In this document: positions 1-5,512 of the stretch, piece by piece | Position numbering within the stretch: the first letter of the stretch is position 1 | How the letters are laid out: every line of letters starts with the position of its first letter | From: Syntrophaceae bacterium UBA7544 | GTDB lineage: Bacteria > Desulfobacterota > Syntrophia > Syntrophales > Smithellaceae | Assembly (NCBI GenBank): GCA_002479215.1 | Contig: DLME01000075.1 | Coordinates: 1-7,570 of the forward strand | Direction: 5' to 3' | DNA: 7,570 nt | Translations under genes and position numbers: made by a program | Notes under the pieces: generated by a model | What the model was told of the DNA's origin: nothing | Databases searched by the model: none | What the model saw: only the letters and a program-made list of their open reading frames with translations

Positions 1-663
1 AGGTCCTGCTCCGATAACGCGTCCCTTGGCGCTGACAATGCCGGCAGTAACTGTTTGCTCCAAACCGAAGGGATTGCCGATGGCAAGGACCCACTCACCC
101 ACTTTTACTTTGTCGGAATCGCCGATTTCCACAACCGGCAAGCTATTTTTCGGTTTGATTTTGATTAACGCTATATCGGTTTTAGCATCGGTGCCGATAA
201 TTTTTGCCTCATATTCCTTTCCGTCGGAAACCTTTACCAAAATCTTATCGGCTTTTTCTACCACGTGATTATTGGTGAAAATATAGCCGTCATTGCTGAT
301 AATGAATCCCGAACCAAGGCTTCTCTGCTTAAATTCACGTTGGGGGATGTCGCCAAAAAAGCGATCAAAGAAATCGTCGCCGAAAGGCGACCGTCCAAAA
401 GGCGAACTAAAACCGCCCCGGCCCTTGTATGTTTTTGTTGTGCTGATGTTCACCACCGCGGGCTTAACACGCTCAGCCAGATCGGAAAAAGAAAAAGGAA
501 ATTTTGATGATTCAGAAGAAGGAATTGCCGCCGCCGTTTGAACTTCTGGCGCTCCTGAAGGCATAAAGGAAGAACGTAGAACTTCCACCAGGGAAACAAT
601 AAAAAAGGCGACCAAAAACGCCATTAAGAACATGAAAAAAGTTTTTCGATTTTGACTTTTCAT
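1..663 (-). CDS. HtrA/DegQ-family periplasmic serine protease, N-terminal part (runs off the left edge)
   Basis: The leftward reading frame stays open from an ATG at 663 to base 1, giving 221 residues of a longer protein. Residues 10-28 form one hydrophobic segment after a basic start, so this is a signal anchor or uncleaved signal peptide placing the protease in the periplasm. The trypsin-like domain begins near residue 60. The catalytic His lies in the TNNHVV motif (H133) and the catalytic Asp in KTDIALIKI (D163). The Phe-rich loop FFDRFFG (98-104) before the GSGFI strand is typical of DegP/DegQ. The nucleophile motif GNSGG and the PDZ domains expected in the family lie beyond the window. 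A GGAGGA Shine-Dalgarno at 668-673 supports the start. HtrA proteins degrade or refold damaged envelope proteins. The gene is divergent from the MCE operon. Which paralogue (DegP, DegQ, DegS) cannot be settled without the C-terminus. Confidence 0.95.
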   Translation of the reverse strand, partial: MKSQNRKTFFMFLMAFLVAFFIVSLVEVLRSSFMPSGAPEVQTAAAIPSSESSKFPFSFSDLAERVKPAVVNISTTKTYKGRGGFSSPFGRSPFGDDFFDRFFGDIPQREFKQRSLGSGFIISNDGYIFTNNHVVEKADKILVKVSDGKEYEAKIIGTDAKTDIALIKIKPKNSLPVVEIGDSDKVKVGEWVLAIGNPFGLEQTVTAGIVSAKGRVIGAGP

Positions 664-742
664 ATAATCCTCCGCTTTGTTGATAAAAAATTGTGGCTAT
701 GAATGCCGCGCTAAAGACCTTATTTTCGTAGTGTCGACGGTC

Positions 743-770
743 AATATAACGATTGTCTTATATTTGTCAA
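743..770 (-). promoter_or_regulatory. sigma-70-like promoter of the htrA gene
   Basis: Read on the minus strand, a perfect TTGACA -35 box (765-770) is followed after 16 bp by TATATT (743-748). It points at the htrA start, leaving a 5' leader of roughly 70 nt. The near-consensus boxes suggest housekeeping expression. I saw no sigma-E-like box (GAACTT with TCTGA), which drives degP in enterobacteria. Confidence 0.6.
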
Positions 771-791
771 TGAAATATTGGTATTGGCGGT

Positions 792-820
792 TTGAAGTCT
801 TAACAATCATGTGCTAGGAT
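792..820 (+). promoter_or_regulatory. sigma-70-like promoter of the MCE operon
   Basis: TTGAAG (792-797), a 17-bp spacer and TAGGAT (815-820) match -35 and -10 boxes. A TG one base upstream of the -10 (812-813) makes it an extended -10. Transcription would start near 827, about 20 nt before the first gene. It lies just upstream of, and does not overlap, the divergent htrA promoter. Confidence 0.5.
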
Positions 821-845
821 TAACCATCTTATTGGTGAAACGCTT

Positions 846-1628
846 ATGACTTTCTTGGAAAACATCGGGCACTTGACGGTAAAGTTGATGAAGTCCTTCG
901 CGGAAACTATTTACTTTGCGGGGAAAGTTTTATACCGCATATTCCAGCCCAGTACTTACAATAGTGCCACGCGCACTGTATTAGTTGATCAAATATACTT
1001 TACCTCCGTACAAATTTTACCCGTATTTATCGCGACATCCGTGATATTCGGGTCACTGCTCATCGGCATAGTTTTTCAACTGTTAAAAGATTTAGGGCTT
1101 ACTCAATTTATTGGCAATGTTCTGATGGGTTTGATCGTTACAGAACTTTCTCCTTTTTTCACGGTTCTCTTGATTACCTTACGTTCCGGTTCCGCCATTA
1201 ACGCGGAAATGGCTGTAATGAAGGTCAATAGAGAAATAAAAACATTGGAAACATTCCATATCGACGTAGTCAACTATTTGCTTGTGCCGCGGGTAATTAA
1301 CGGCATTATATCTTTGGTCTTGTTAAGCACTCTTTTTTCCATTGTCTTGATGAGCAGCGGTATTTTGTTTTCACGGATAATTTTCAGCATGAGTATTGAT
1401 GTATATTCAAATATTCTGTTAAATTCCGCCAATTTTTCTGATATAGTCATAGCTCTGGTGAAATGTGCTTGTTTTGGATTTTTCATTACCCTGATTCCGA
1501 TTCATTTCGGCCTGCGGGCTTCGCATGAATTGACAAGTGTACCCATTGTCGTATCCCGCGGCATGGTAAGTGTTTTTACAGCAATTCTGATCATTGAGGT
1601 GTTGTCATTAATAACAAAATTAATGTAA
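846..1628 (+). CDS. MlaE/YrbE-family ABC transporter permease (MCE lipid transport system)
   Basis: This 260-residue integral membrane protein matches the usual MlaE length. After an amphipathic N-terminal stretch come hydrophobic segments around residues 55-80, 88-112, 145-178, 198-222 and 238-258. The family hallmark is the block at residues 100-150: ELSPFFTVLL, then RSGSAINAEMAVMKV, then an LETFHID segment leading to YLLVPRV, equivalent to the ELGP, RVGAAIAAELGTMKV and ALEVMGIDP blocks of MlaE that form the coupling region contacting the ATPase. The usual Pro after ID is Val here, and the region 223-240 lacks the Gly-rich run common in the family. MlaE-type permeases move phospholipids or other hydrophobic molecules between the inner membrane and an MCE protein. 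Its ATPase partner should be the next gene, which is degenerate, so changes in the coupling segment may be meaningful. GGTGA at 835-839 is the only ribosome-binding candidate. Confidence 0.93.
   Translation: MTFLENIGHLTVKLMKSFAETIYFAGKVLYRIFQPSTYNSATRTVLVDQIYFTSVQILPVFIATSVIFGSLLIGIVFQLLKDLGLTQFIGNVLMGLIVTELSPFFTVLLITLRSGSAINAEMAVMKVNREIKTLETFHIDVVNYLLVPRVINGIISLVLLSTLFSIVLMSSGILFSRIIFSMSIDVYSNILLNSANFSDIVIALVKCACFGFFITLIPIHFGLRASHELTSVPIVVSRGMVSVFTAILIIEVLSLITKLM
1596..1609 (+). promoter_or_regulatory. Shine-Dalgarno with rare ATT start for the ATPase-like gene
   Basis: GAGGTG (1596-1601) lies 5 nt before an in-frame ATT (1607), inside the 3' end of the permease gene. No ATG, GTG or TTG exists in this frame between the upstream stop (TGA at 1595) and codon 52 of the reading frame (TTG at 1760), although similarity to ABC ATPases begins before that TTG. 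ATT starts are rare but known (infC of Escherichia coli). The choice is an inference. Confidence 0.5.
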
Positions 1629-2086
1629 AGTTTTTTGAAAGTGAGAAAGCTCTGGATAAAGGGCTGGGGAAGTTTCTGGAAACCAACCGGAGGCAAGCGG
1701 CGCCTGTTTCCATTGATATACCCCTTATTTCCAATCAGGAAGTTTGGCTGAACATCGCGTTGATTAAACAATATCATGAGAACATGCCCAGAGGAGAGGC
1801 CGAGCATATGGCCATAAACGCGTTACAGCGGCTCGGTTTGGGGGATATTGCCTTTAAGAGAAACCCTGACTTGACTAACGAAGAGCGGTTTTGCGCCATG
1901 TTGATTAGAGCTTCTATGGTGTGCGACGCCTCAATAATTATTGACCGTCCTTTCAAAATTATTCCGCATCTTAAAGATGTTGATTATATTTTTCAGGCGC
2001 TGAAAAAAATTGAAGATTCTTATTCCAGCTGTCATATATATGATTATGAATGGCTGGCGGAAAAATATGGTGCGTTATGTCAATGA
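1607..2086 (+). CDS. truncated, degenerate MlaF-like ABC ATPase (predicted inactive)
   Basis: The frame encodes about 159 residues if started at ATT 1607, against about 250-270 for normal MlaF. It aligns with the part of an ABC ATPase after the Q-loop: PLISNQEVWLNIAL (39-52) resembles the PL-S-LTVxENIAL segment, LQRLGLGDI (74-82) the LLxxLGL helix, LTNEE (89-93) sits where LSGGx belongs, and ASIIIDRPF (108-116) is Walker B with the Asp kept (D113) but the catalytic Glu replaced by Arg (R114). A possible switch His is H143. The N-terminal third with the Walker A P-loop is absent, and the Q-loop Gln is missing. It therefore should not hydrolyse ATP alone. The reading frame is intact, overlaps the permease by 22 nt and the MCE gene by 4 nt, and has no internal stops, which argues for a retained role such as structural adaptor. 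A decaying gene is the alternative. Confidence 0.7.
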   Translation: MNNKINVKFFESEKALDKGLGKFLETNRRQAAPVSIDIPLISNQEVWLNIALIKQYHENMPRGEAEHMAINALQRLGLGDIAFKRNPDLTNEERFCAMLIRASMVCDASIIIDRPFKIIPHLKDVDYIFQALKKIEDSYSSCHIYDYEWLAEKYGALCQ

Positions 2087-2844
2087 GCCGCGAATATAAA
2101 GTTGGACTTTTTATAATTTGCACAACAGTAATCATTTTCCTTGCCCTGCTTTATCTGGCCAGGGAAAAGGGTTTTTTTACCACAGTTTCTACATTTACAC
2201 TTTCCTCCAAGACGGGTGAAGGATTTACCGAAGGCATGCCGGTTGTGTTTTCGGGATTCAATATAGGCAAGGTTCACGCGTTGGAACTAAACGATAAAGG
2301 AATCGTTCTCATTAAAATTAAGATTCCCCAGCGCCATGTTAAATGGATTAAAGCAGACAGTTCCTTTGTGCTTTACCGTCCATTAATCGGCGCGGCCCGC
2401 ATTGTTGTTACAACTGATAATTTAGGCAGCCCACCGATGCCGGAAAATAAAATTCCGGAAGTGGCAATTATCAATGACATCAATGACGCGATTGAAAAGG
2501 TACAGCCCTTGCTGGAAAAGATAACCCAGATTGCGGAAAATCTGGAACGCCTCAGCAGAAAAGTTGATACGATGGCGGCGAAAACCGACGAGCAAGTTTT
2601 CGGCAAGGACGGGACATTGTCTAATATCAATAAAATCCTCAAGGATGTTGCCGGCAAGCTGGAAAAATTAAATGCGACCGTGGATAATATAAATAAAATA
2701 AGTAAAGAAGCATCGGAGGGCATGAAGGATTTTCGCACACTGCGTTCGGATATAGACGACGCAGTCAAAGCCCTGGACGATGTGGCCAGTAAAATTGACA
2801 CGATTCTTTCCAAGAAAAAAGAAACGGAGATTAAAGTGCCATGA
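2083..2844 (+). CDS. MCE (MlaD-like) substrate-binding protein with one MCE domain
   Basis: This 253-residue protein has a short N-terminus (SREYKVGLF, the usual EVKVGLF-type start), one membrane anchor (residues 8-26) and one MCE domain (about 33-112). The core motif GFTEGMPVVFSGFNIGKV (47-64) matches the GL-xGxPVxxxGxxVGxV signature. A long heptad-like helical tail runs from about 131 to 250, rich in Lys, Asp and Glu, where other MCE proteins form coiled coils or tubes. MCE proteins are hexameric periplasmic rings that pass lipids through a central pore. ATG 2083 was chosen because its ATGA overlaps the upstream stop (2084-2086), implying translational coupling. ATG 2077 would add two residues, and ATG 2050 is unlikely because it adds a non-family extension. 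The gene sits between the ATPase-like and lipoprotein genes. Confidence 0.92.
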   Translation: MSREYKVGLFIICTTVIIFLALLYLAREKGFFTTVSTFTLSSKTGEGFTEGMPVVFSGFNIGKVHALELNDKGIVLIKIKIPQRHVKWIKADSSFVLYRPLIGAARIVVTTDNLGSPPMPENKIPEVAIINDINDAIEKVQPLLEKITQIAENLERLSRKVDTMAAKTDEQVFGKDGTLSNINKILKDVAGKLEKLNATVDNINKISKEASEGMKDFRTLRSDIDDAVKALDDVASKIDTILSKKKETEIKVP

Positions 2845-3506
2845 GAAAAATTTTAACTGCAGCAATCGTAATATTTATTTGTTCCTGCGGCTCGAATTCA
2901 AAGCAAGTCGTTGACTGGAAAGGTGACGCTTTCCGGCAGTTGGAAAATTATAAAGTTAATTTTTTAGCCGGCAAAGAAGATGTTTCGGAGCCTCATTTTG
3001 ATAAAGCAAGAAAAGCTGTATCCGGCGGCAACGATTTGAATTTTTTAGCCAGAATTTATTTGAACAAGTATGCCCTGCATACGGCGGCGCTGGAAGATTT
3101 TGACAACAACGAATTTGTCCGCATTAATAAACTCCATCCCATTGCCTCTAATTACGCTTATTATAATTATTTAAAAGGAAATTTTGCCACCGTAGACGAT
3201 AATTTATTGCCCTCTCAATATTCAAGCTTTATCAAGCTTGCCCGGAATAAAGATCTGGCCAAAGCTGTCCAAGAAATTCCTTCCATCGATGATCCCCTCT
3301 CCCGTTTGATTGCCTGCGGCATCTGGGTAAAATATTTGCCTTATGATGAAAATATTTTGCAGATTGCCATAAATACTTCTTCCGATAACGGCTGGAAGCG
3401 GCCGCTCTGGGCTTATTTAATCAAACTGCAAAAATATTATTTCGACCGCGGGGAGACAGCCAAAGCAGAAAGTATCAAAGAACGGCTGGAGTTGTTGAAA
3501 AAATAA
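2841..3506 (+). CDS. uncharacterised lipoprotein of the MCE operon
   Basis: The 221-residue product begins with a lipoprotein signal: MRK, a hydrophobic stretch, then lipobox I-C-S-C with the lipidated Cys at residue 16. Gly follows at +2, with no inner-membrane retention Asp, so an outer membrane location is likely. The mature part is mostly helical-looking, with repeated Asn/Tyr/Ala segments (for example ASNYAYYNYLKGNF, about 102-115) and a charged C-terminal helix, RGETAKAESIKERLELLKK (203-221). This is suggestive of TPR-like helical hairpins, but I do not recognise the family. Its ATG overlaps the MCE stop as ATGA (2841-2844), with GGAG at 2826-2829, so it is the fourth coupled gene of the operon. 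It occupies the place where PqiC-type auxiliary lipoproteins occur in other MCE systems. A role as outer-membrane partner of the MCE protein is inferred from position only. Confidence 0.8.
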   Translation: MRKILTAAIVIFICSCGSNSKQVVDWKGDAFRQLENYKVNFLAGKEDVSEPHFDKARKAVSGGNDLNFLARIYLNKYALHTAALEDFDNNEFVRINKLHPIASNYAYYNYLKGNFATVDDNLLPSQYSSFIKLARNKDLAKAVQEIPSIDDPLSRLIACGIWVKYLPYDENILQIAINTSSDNGWKRPLWAYLIKLQKYYFDRGETAKAESIKERLELLKK

Positions 3507-3536
3507 GAACAAGACGCCTTCTGTGCTATGTAACGT

Positions 3537-3548
3537 AATAATATTATT
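3537..3548 (+). repeat. perfect AT-only palindrome after the MCE operon
   Basis: AATAATATTATT is a perfect 12-bp palindrome about 30 bp after the lipoprotein stop. It has no GC stem or U tract, so it is a poor intrinsic terminator. I saw no convincing terminator for the MCE operon between 3507 and 3552. Confidence 0.3.
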
Positions 3549-3552
3549 GTAA

Positions 3553-3644
3553 TATTTATAAATAAAGGGGAAAACGCGGGAAGGTCTTATACAGAAAATA
3601 ACAGTCTATATTTCCCGATTTATACAGAGTGTATAATCATTGTT
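3553..3644 (+). repeat. promoter-like direct repeat, copy A
   Basis: This segment matches 4693-4780 over about 88 aligned positions with roughly a dozen substitutions and one 4-nt length difference. The best-kept parts are TATTTATAAATAAA at the left end, ACGCGGGA, AACAGTCT, TATTTCCCGATTTAT and TATAATCATTGTT at the right end. It lies directly upstream of the nuclease-like gene. Both copies are in the same orientation, 1,140 bp apart. Confidence 0.85.
3609..3637 (+). promoter_or_regulatory. candidate promoter of the nuclease-like gene
   Basis: A perfect -10 box TATAAT (3632-3637) is preceded at 17 bp by TATTTC (3609-3614), a weak -35. The same pair with identical spacing is found in the second repeat copy. 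A perfect -10 with a poor -35 fits a promoter helped by an activator, with the conserved AACAGTCT and CCCGATTTAT blocks as possible protein sites. Confidence 0.5.
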
Positions 3645-3685
3645 GGGTACGAAGAAATAGTACAAAAAGAAGGTAATCGGAACAG

Positions 3686-4651
3686 ATGTCTAAACAAAAA
3701 TGGGGTGAAAGCTTTCTGAAAAGTGGGTTGCCACTTGAACATCTCACACTTTTGGCGCTTAAGTCCATCGAATGGGAATGCGAACTTCACTACGAATATT
3801 TACGACCGAACCGCGTGGGGGTGCCGAAGTGGTTTGAACATGATGTTATTGCGTATAGCCCCTATATTGCCAACTCGAATACGGGCGACATGCAGCTTCT
3901 GATGGAATGCAAGTACCATGATGACAGCCGTTTCTGGTTTTTCTTACCGTGCGAAACCGAAGACCACCTGTCACAATATGGAGCACTATCATCTGGCGAG
4001 AATCTCTACGTCAACTCCGCTGTCCTTCATTCTGCACCGTACCAAATGCTCGACCAGCCCAACTCCGAAACTCTTCTGCCCCTTGCTCCAATGTGCGTAT
4101 GGGGCGTAACCGTTTCACAGGACGGAACACGCCAGCCCAACGCGATTGAAGAGGCAACAAAACAATTAGCTTATGGTTTTGTCCCGTTCTGTCTTGAGTC
4201 GTTCTACCGTTTTAACCGCCAACGTGCAGTCTCGGTTCTGCCTGTCATCGTAACCAGCGCTAATCTCTTCCGCCTTCGTCCCAATATACGCAGCCTGGAA
4301 AAGATTCGCTCAGCCAGTGTACCGGCTGACATCGCTGATGAGGTTGGCTGGTTGTGGTACTATCACGCAGTGAACAGAGAACTGTTTTACCATAACAGTG
4401 ATGCAATCAAAGTATATGAGAAAGGCAACCGCTATGCTAAGTGGAAACAGGTTGCTGAGCAACTTGTTGGATTATACTTTTCACCTCACTGGATTCTCGT
4501 AGCGAATATCGAAAGTCTGGCAACTGCGGTCAGTACAGTCTACAACTCGTTTTCTGCGGCCCCCAAGGATTTTTCTGGCGACCGGCTTATAGCTAAGATA
4601 TGGAAGGACAGAAGAAATAGTCGAAAGTCTCCTGTTGGTGGCGTGTCATGA
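3686..4651 (+). CDS. stand-alone protein with PD-(D/E)XK nuclease-like motifs, possible defence gene
   Basis: This 321-residue soluble protein has an N-terminal pattern of the restriction-endonuclease-like fold: a helix with Glu (GLPLEHLTLLAL, E18), an Asp at the start of a strand (EHDVIAYS, D53) and the next strand ending LLMECKY (E74, K76), giving E...D...ExK. A second conserved-looking strand is LPVIVTSANLFRLRP (185-199). Similar arrangements occur in Mrr-like and other PD-(D/E)XK families. The C-terminal half (about 215-321) has no motif I recognise. There is no methyltransferase, specificity subunit or helicase beside it, so it is not an ordinary restriction-modification gene. The ribosome-binding site is weak (AAGG at 3670-3673, 12 nt before ATG). 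The gene appears somewhat richer in GC and CGN codons than its neighbours and lies between two direct repeats, which suggests acquisition. Nuclease activity is inferred from motifs only. A regulatory or non-catalytic protein with this fold is possible. Confidence 0.6.
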   Translation: MSKQKWGESFLKSGLPLEHLTLLALKSIEWECELHYEYLRPNRVGVPKWFEHDVIAYSPYIANSNTGDMQLLMECKYHDDSRFWFFLPCETEDHLSQYGALSSGENLYVNSAVLHSAPYQMLDQPNSETLLPLAPMCVWGVTVSQDGTRQPNAIEEATKQLAYGFVPFCLESFYRFNRQRAVSVLPVIVTSANLFRLRPNIRSLEKIRSASVPADIADEVGWLWYYHAVNRELFYHNSDAIKVYEKGNRYAKWKQVAEQLVGLYFSPHWILVANIESLATAVSTVYNSFSAAPKDFSGDRLIAKIWKDRRNSRKSPVGGVS

Positions 4652-4710
4652 ATAGTTACAATAAAAAAAGAAAACAAGTTCATTTAATTTCCTATTTATA
4701 AATAAATAAG

Positions 4711-4728
4711 AAGACGCGGGAGCGTCTT
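4711..4728. promoter_or_regulatory. perfect 7-bp inverted repeat upstream of the oxidoreductase promoter
   Basis: AAGACGC and GCGTCTT flank the 4-nt loop GGGA. Rightward it is followed by ATAAAG, not a T run, so it is no terminator for upstream genes. Leftward it is followed by CTTATTTATTT, which could end minus-strand transcription. Placed just upstream of the -35, it could instead be an operator. In copy A three of the seven pairs are broken by substitutions. Confidence 0.45.
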
Positions 4729-4744
4729 ATAAAGTAACAGTCTG

Positions 4745-4773
4745 TATTTCCCGATTTATGCAAACTCTATAAT
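4745..4773 (+). promoter_or_regulatory. candidate promoter of the flavodoxin-fold oxidoreductase gene
   Basis: The -10 box TATAAT (4768-4773) follows the weak -35 TATTTC (4745-4750) by 17 bp, exactly as in copy A. The palindrome ACAGTCTGT (4737-4745) overlaps the -35 and could bind a dimeric regulator. In copy A its right half is changed to CTAT. Transcription would start near 4780, about 24 nt before the ATG. Confidence 0.55.
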
Positions 4774-4803
4774 CATTGTTAAACAACGATAAGGAGAAAT
4801 CTT

Positions 4804-5358
4804 ATGAAAAAAACGCTTGTCGTGCTGGCTCATCCCAGCATTGAAAGAAAATCCATTGCCAATAAAATAATTATGGAGAAAATCAGAACTATCAAAGGCG
4901 TGAAAATCAAGAATCTTTATCAGGAGTACCCATCCTTCAAATTTAACATTGAAACTGAACAGGCGGCTCTTATTGAAGCTGAATCGATTATTTTTCAGTT
5001 CCCCTTCTACTGGTATGGCGTGCCCGGCATTCTCAAGGAATGGCTGGATCAGGTTTTCACCTACAGCTTTGCCTTTGGCTCCACCGGAAATAAATTAAAA
5101 GGCAAACAGTTTCTTGTATCCATGACCATAGGAGGACCGGAAGATGCTTATAAAGCGGGTGGCTATAACAACTTCCCGATTAACGATCTTCTGAAACCTT
5201 TACAGCAAATGGCAAACCTCACCGGCATGAAATTCAATACCCCTATTGTATCTTACAATATGATCTACGTTCCCGGCGTCTATAACAAGAAGGAAGAAGT
5301 GGAGCAAAGGGCCAAAGAGCATGCAGAGCAGTTGTATAAATATATCGTTGGAAGCTAG
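4804..5358 (+). CDS. NAD(P)H:quinone oxidoreductase, KefF/MdaB/YwrO-type flavodoxin fold
   Basis: This 184-residue cytoplasmic protein has the length and motifs of the Flavodoxin_2 family. The first strand and FMN phosphate loop are LVVLAHPSIERKSIAN (5-20), with the AHP-xxxxS pattern. The central block IFQFPFYWYGVPGILKEWLDQVF (63-85) is the hallmark shared with KefF, NQO1 and YwrO, where flavin and quinone ring bind. LKGKQFLVSMTIGGPEDAY (98-116) is the next strand with the GG-xE loop. The family transfers two electrons from NAD(P)H to quinones or other electrophiles, often under oxidative or electrophile stress. KefF also activates the KefC potassium channel, but no kefC is seen here. The start has a strong AAGGAG (4791-4796) 7 nt upstream of ATG. 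Its promoter cassette is shared with the upstream nuclease-like gene. The exact substrate is not predictable. Confidence 0.9.
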   Translation: MKKTLVVLAHPSIERKSIANKIIMEKIRTIKGVKIKNLYQEYPSFKFNIETEQAALIEAESIIFQFPFYWYGVPGILKEWLDQVFTYSFAFGSTGNKLKGKQFLVSMTIGGPEDAYKAGGYNNFPINDLLKPLQQMANLTGMKFNTPIVSYNMIYVPGVYNKKEEVEQRAKEHAEQLYKYIVGS

Positions 5359-5385
5359 ATTTAATGATAGTTTTCCCATGCTCCG

Positions 5386-5419
5386 AAAACGAAAACAGCG
5401 CTTAGAAAATAGTCGTTTT
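5386..5419 (+). repeat. inverted repeat after the oxidoreductase gene
   Basis: AAAACGA (5386-5392) and TCGTTTT (5413-5419) can pair around a 20-nt loop, 27 nt after the oxidoreductase stop. The right arm ends in TTTT, so it might act as a weak terminator, although the stem is AT-rich. It directly abuts the ATG of the transposase-like fragment. Confidence 0.25.
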
Positions 5420-5479
5420 ATGGTAAGAGTCGTACGAATAGGATATCCTGATGCGGTTTATCATGCGACCCCTCAATGA
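5420..5479 (+). pseudogene. N-terminal remnant resembling a REP-associated (Y1/IS200-like) transposase
   Basis: ATG at 5420 opens a 19-codon frame ending at TGA 5477-5479. Its translation, with VRIGYPDAVYHAT in the middle, resembles the start of RAYT/Y1 transposases (typically MARPLRIEYPGALYHVTSRGN), matching the R-I-x-Y/F-P-x-A-x-Y-H-x-T pattern. The catalytic HUH motif and Tyr of these enzymes lie further on and are absent, as the next gene starts about 33 bp later. I read it as a leftover of a decayed or recombined element. The match is short, so chance is possible but not likely given the number of matching positions. Confidence 0.5.
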
Positions 5480-5512
5480 TCCCAATTGCCATCAAAAATA
5501 AAGGATGAAAAA

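Larger units (their letters stand above)
4693..4780 (+). repeat. promoter-like direct repeat, copy B
   Basis: This is the second copy of the cassette found at 3553-3644, upstream of the flavodoxin-fold oxidoreductase. It keeps a perfect stem-loop (4711-4728) that copy A has lost, so it may be nearer to the ancestral form. After the repeat the two leaders diverge at once. Confidence 0.85.

Noticed and set aside
26..541. Three overlapping rightward open frames in the htrA region.
   Set aside because: They are opposite-strand shadows of the clear HtrA reading frame, with no family-like sequence.
2050..2082. Start of the MCE gene at ATG 2050.
   Set aside because: The extra 11 residues are not MCE-like, and ATG 2083 makes a classic ATGA overlap with the upstream stop.
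3651..4620. The 10-mer GAAGAAATAG occurs at 3651-3660 and again at 4611-4620, near both ends of the nuclease-like gene.
   Set aside because: Flanking bases do not match beyond the 10-mer, and the second copy is inside the coding sequence, so it is not a convincing target duplication or att site.
4711..4728. Rho-independent terminator for the nuclease-like gene.
   Set aside because: The hairpin is followed on the plus strand by ATAAAG, not a T run, and it belongs to the repeated promoter cassette.
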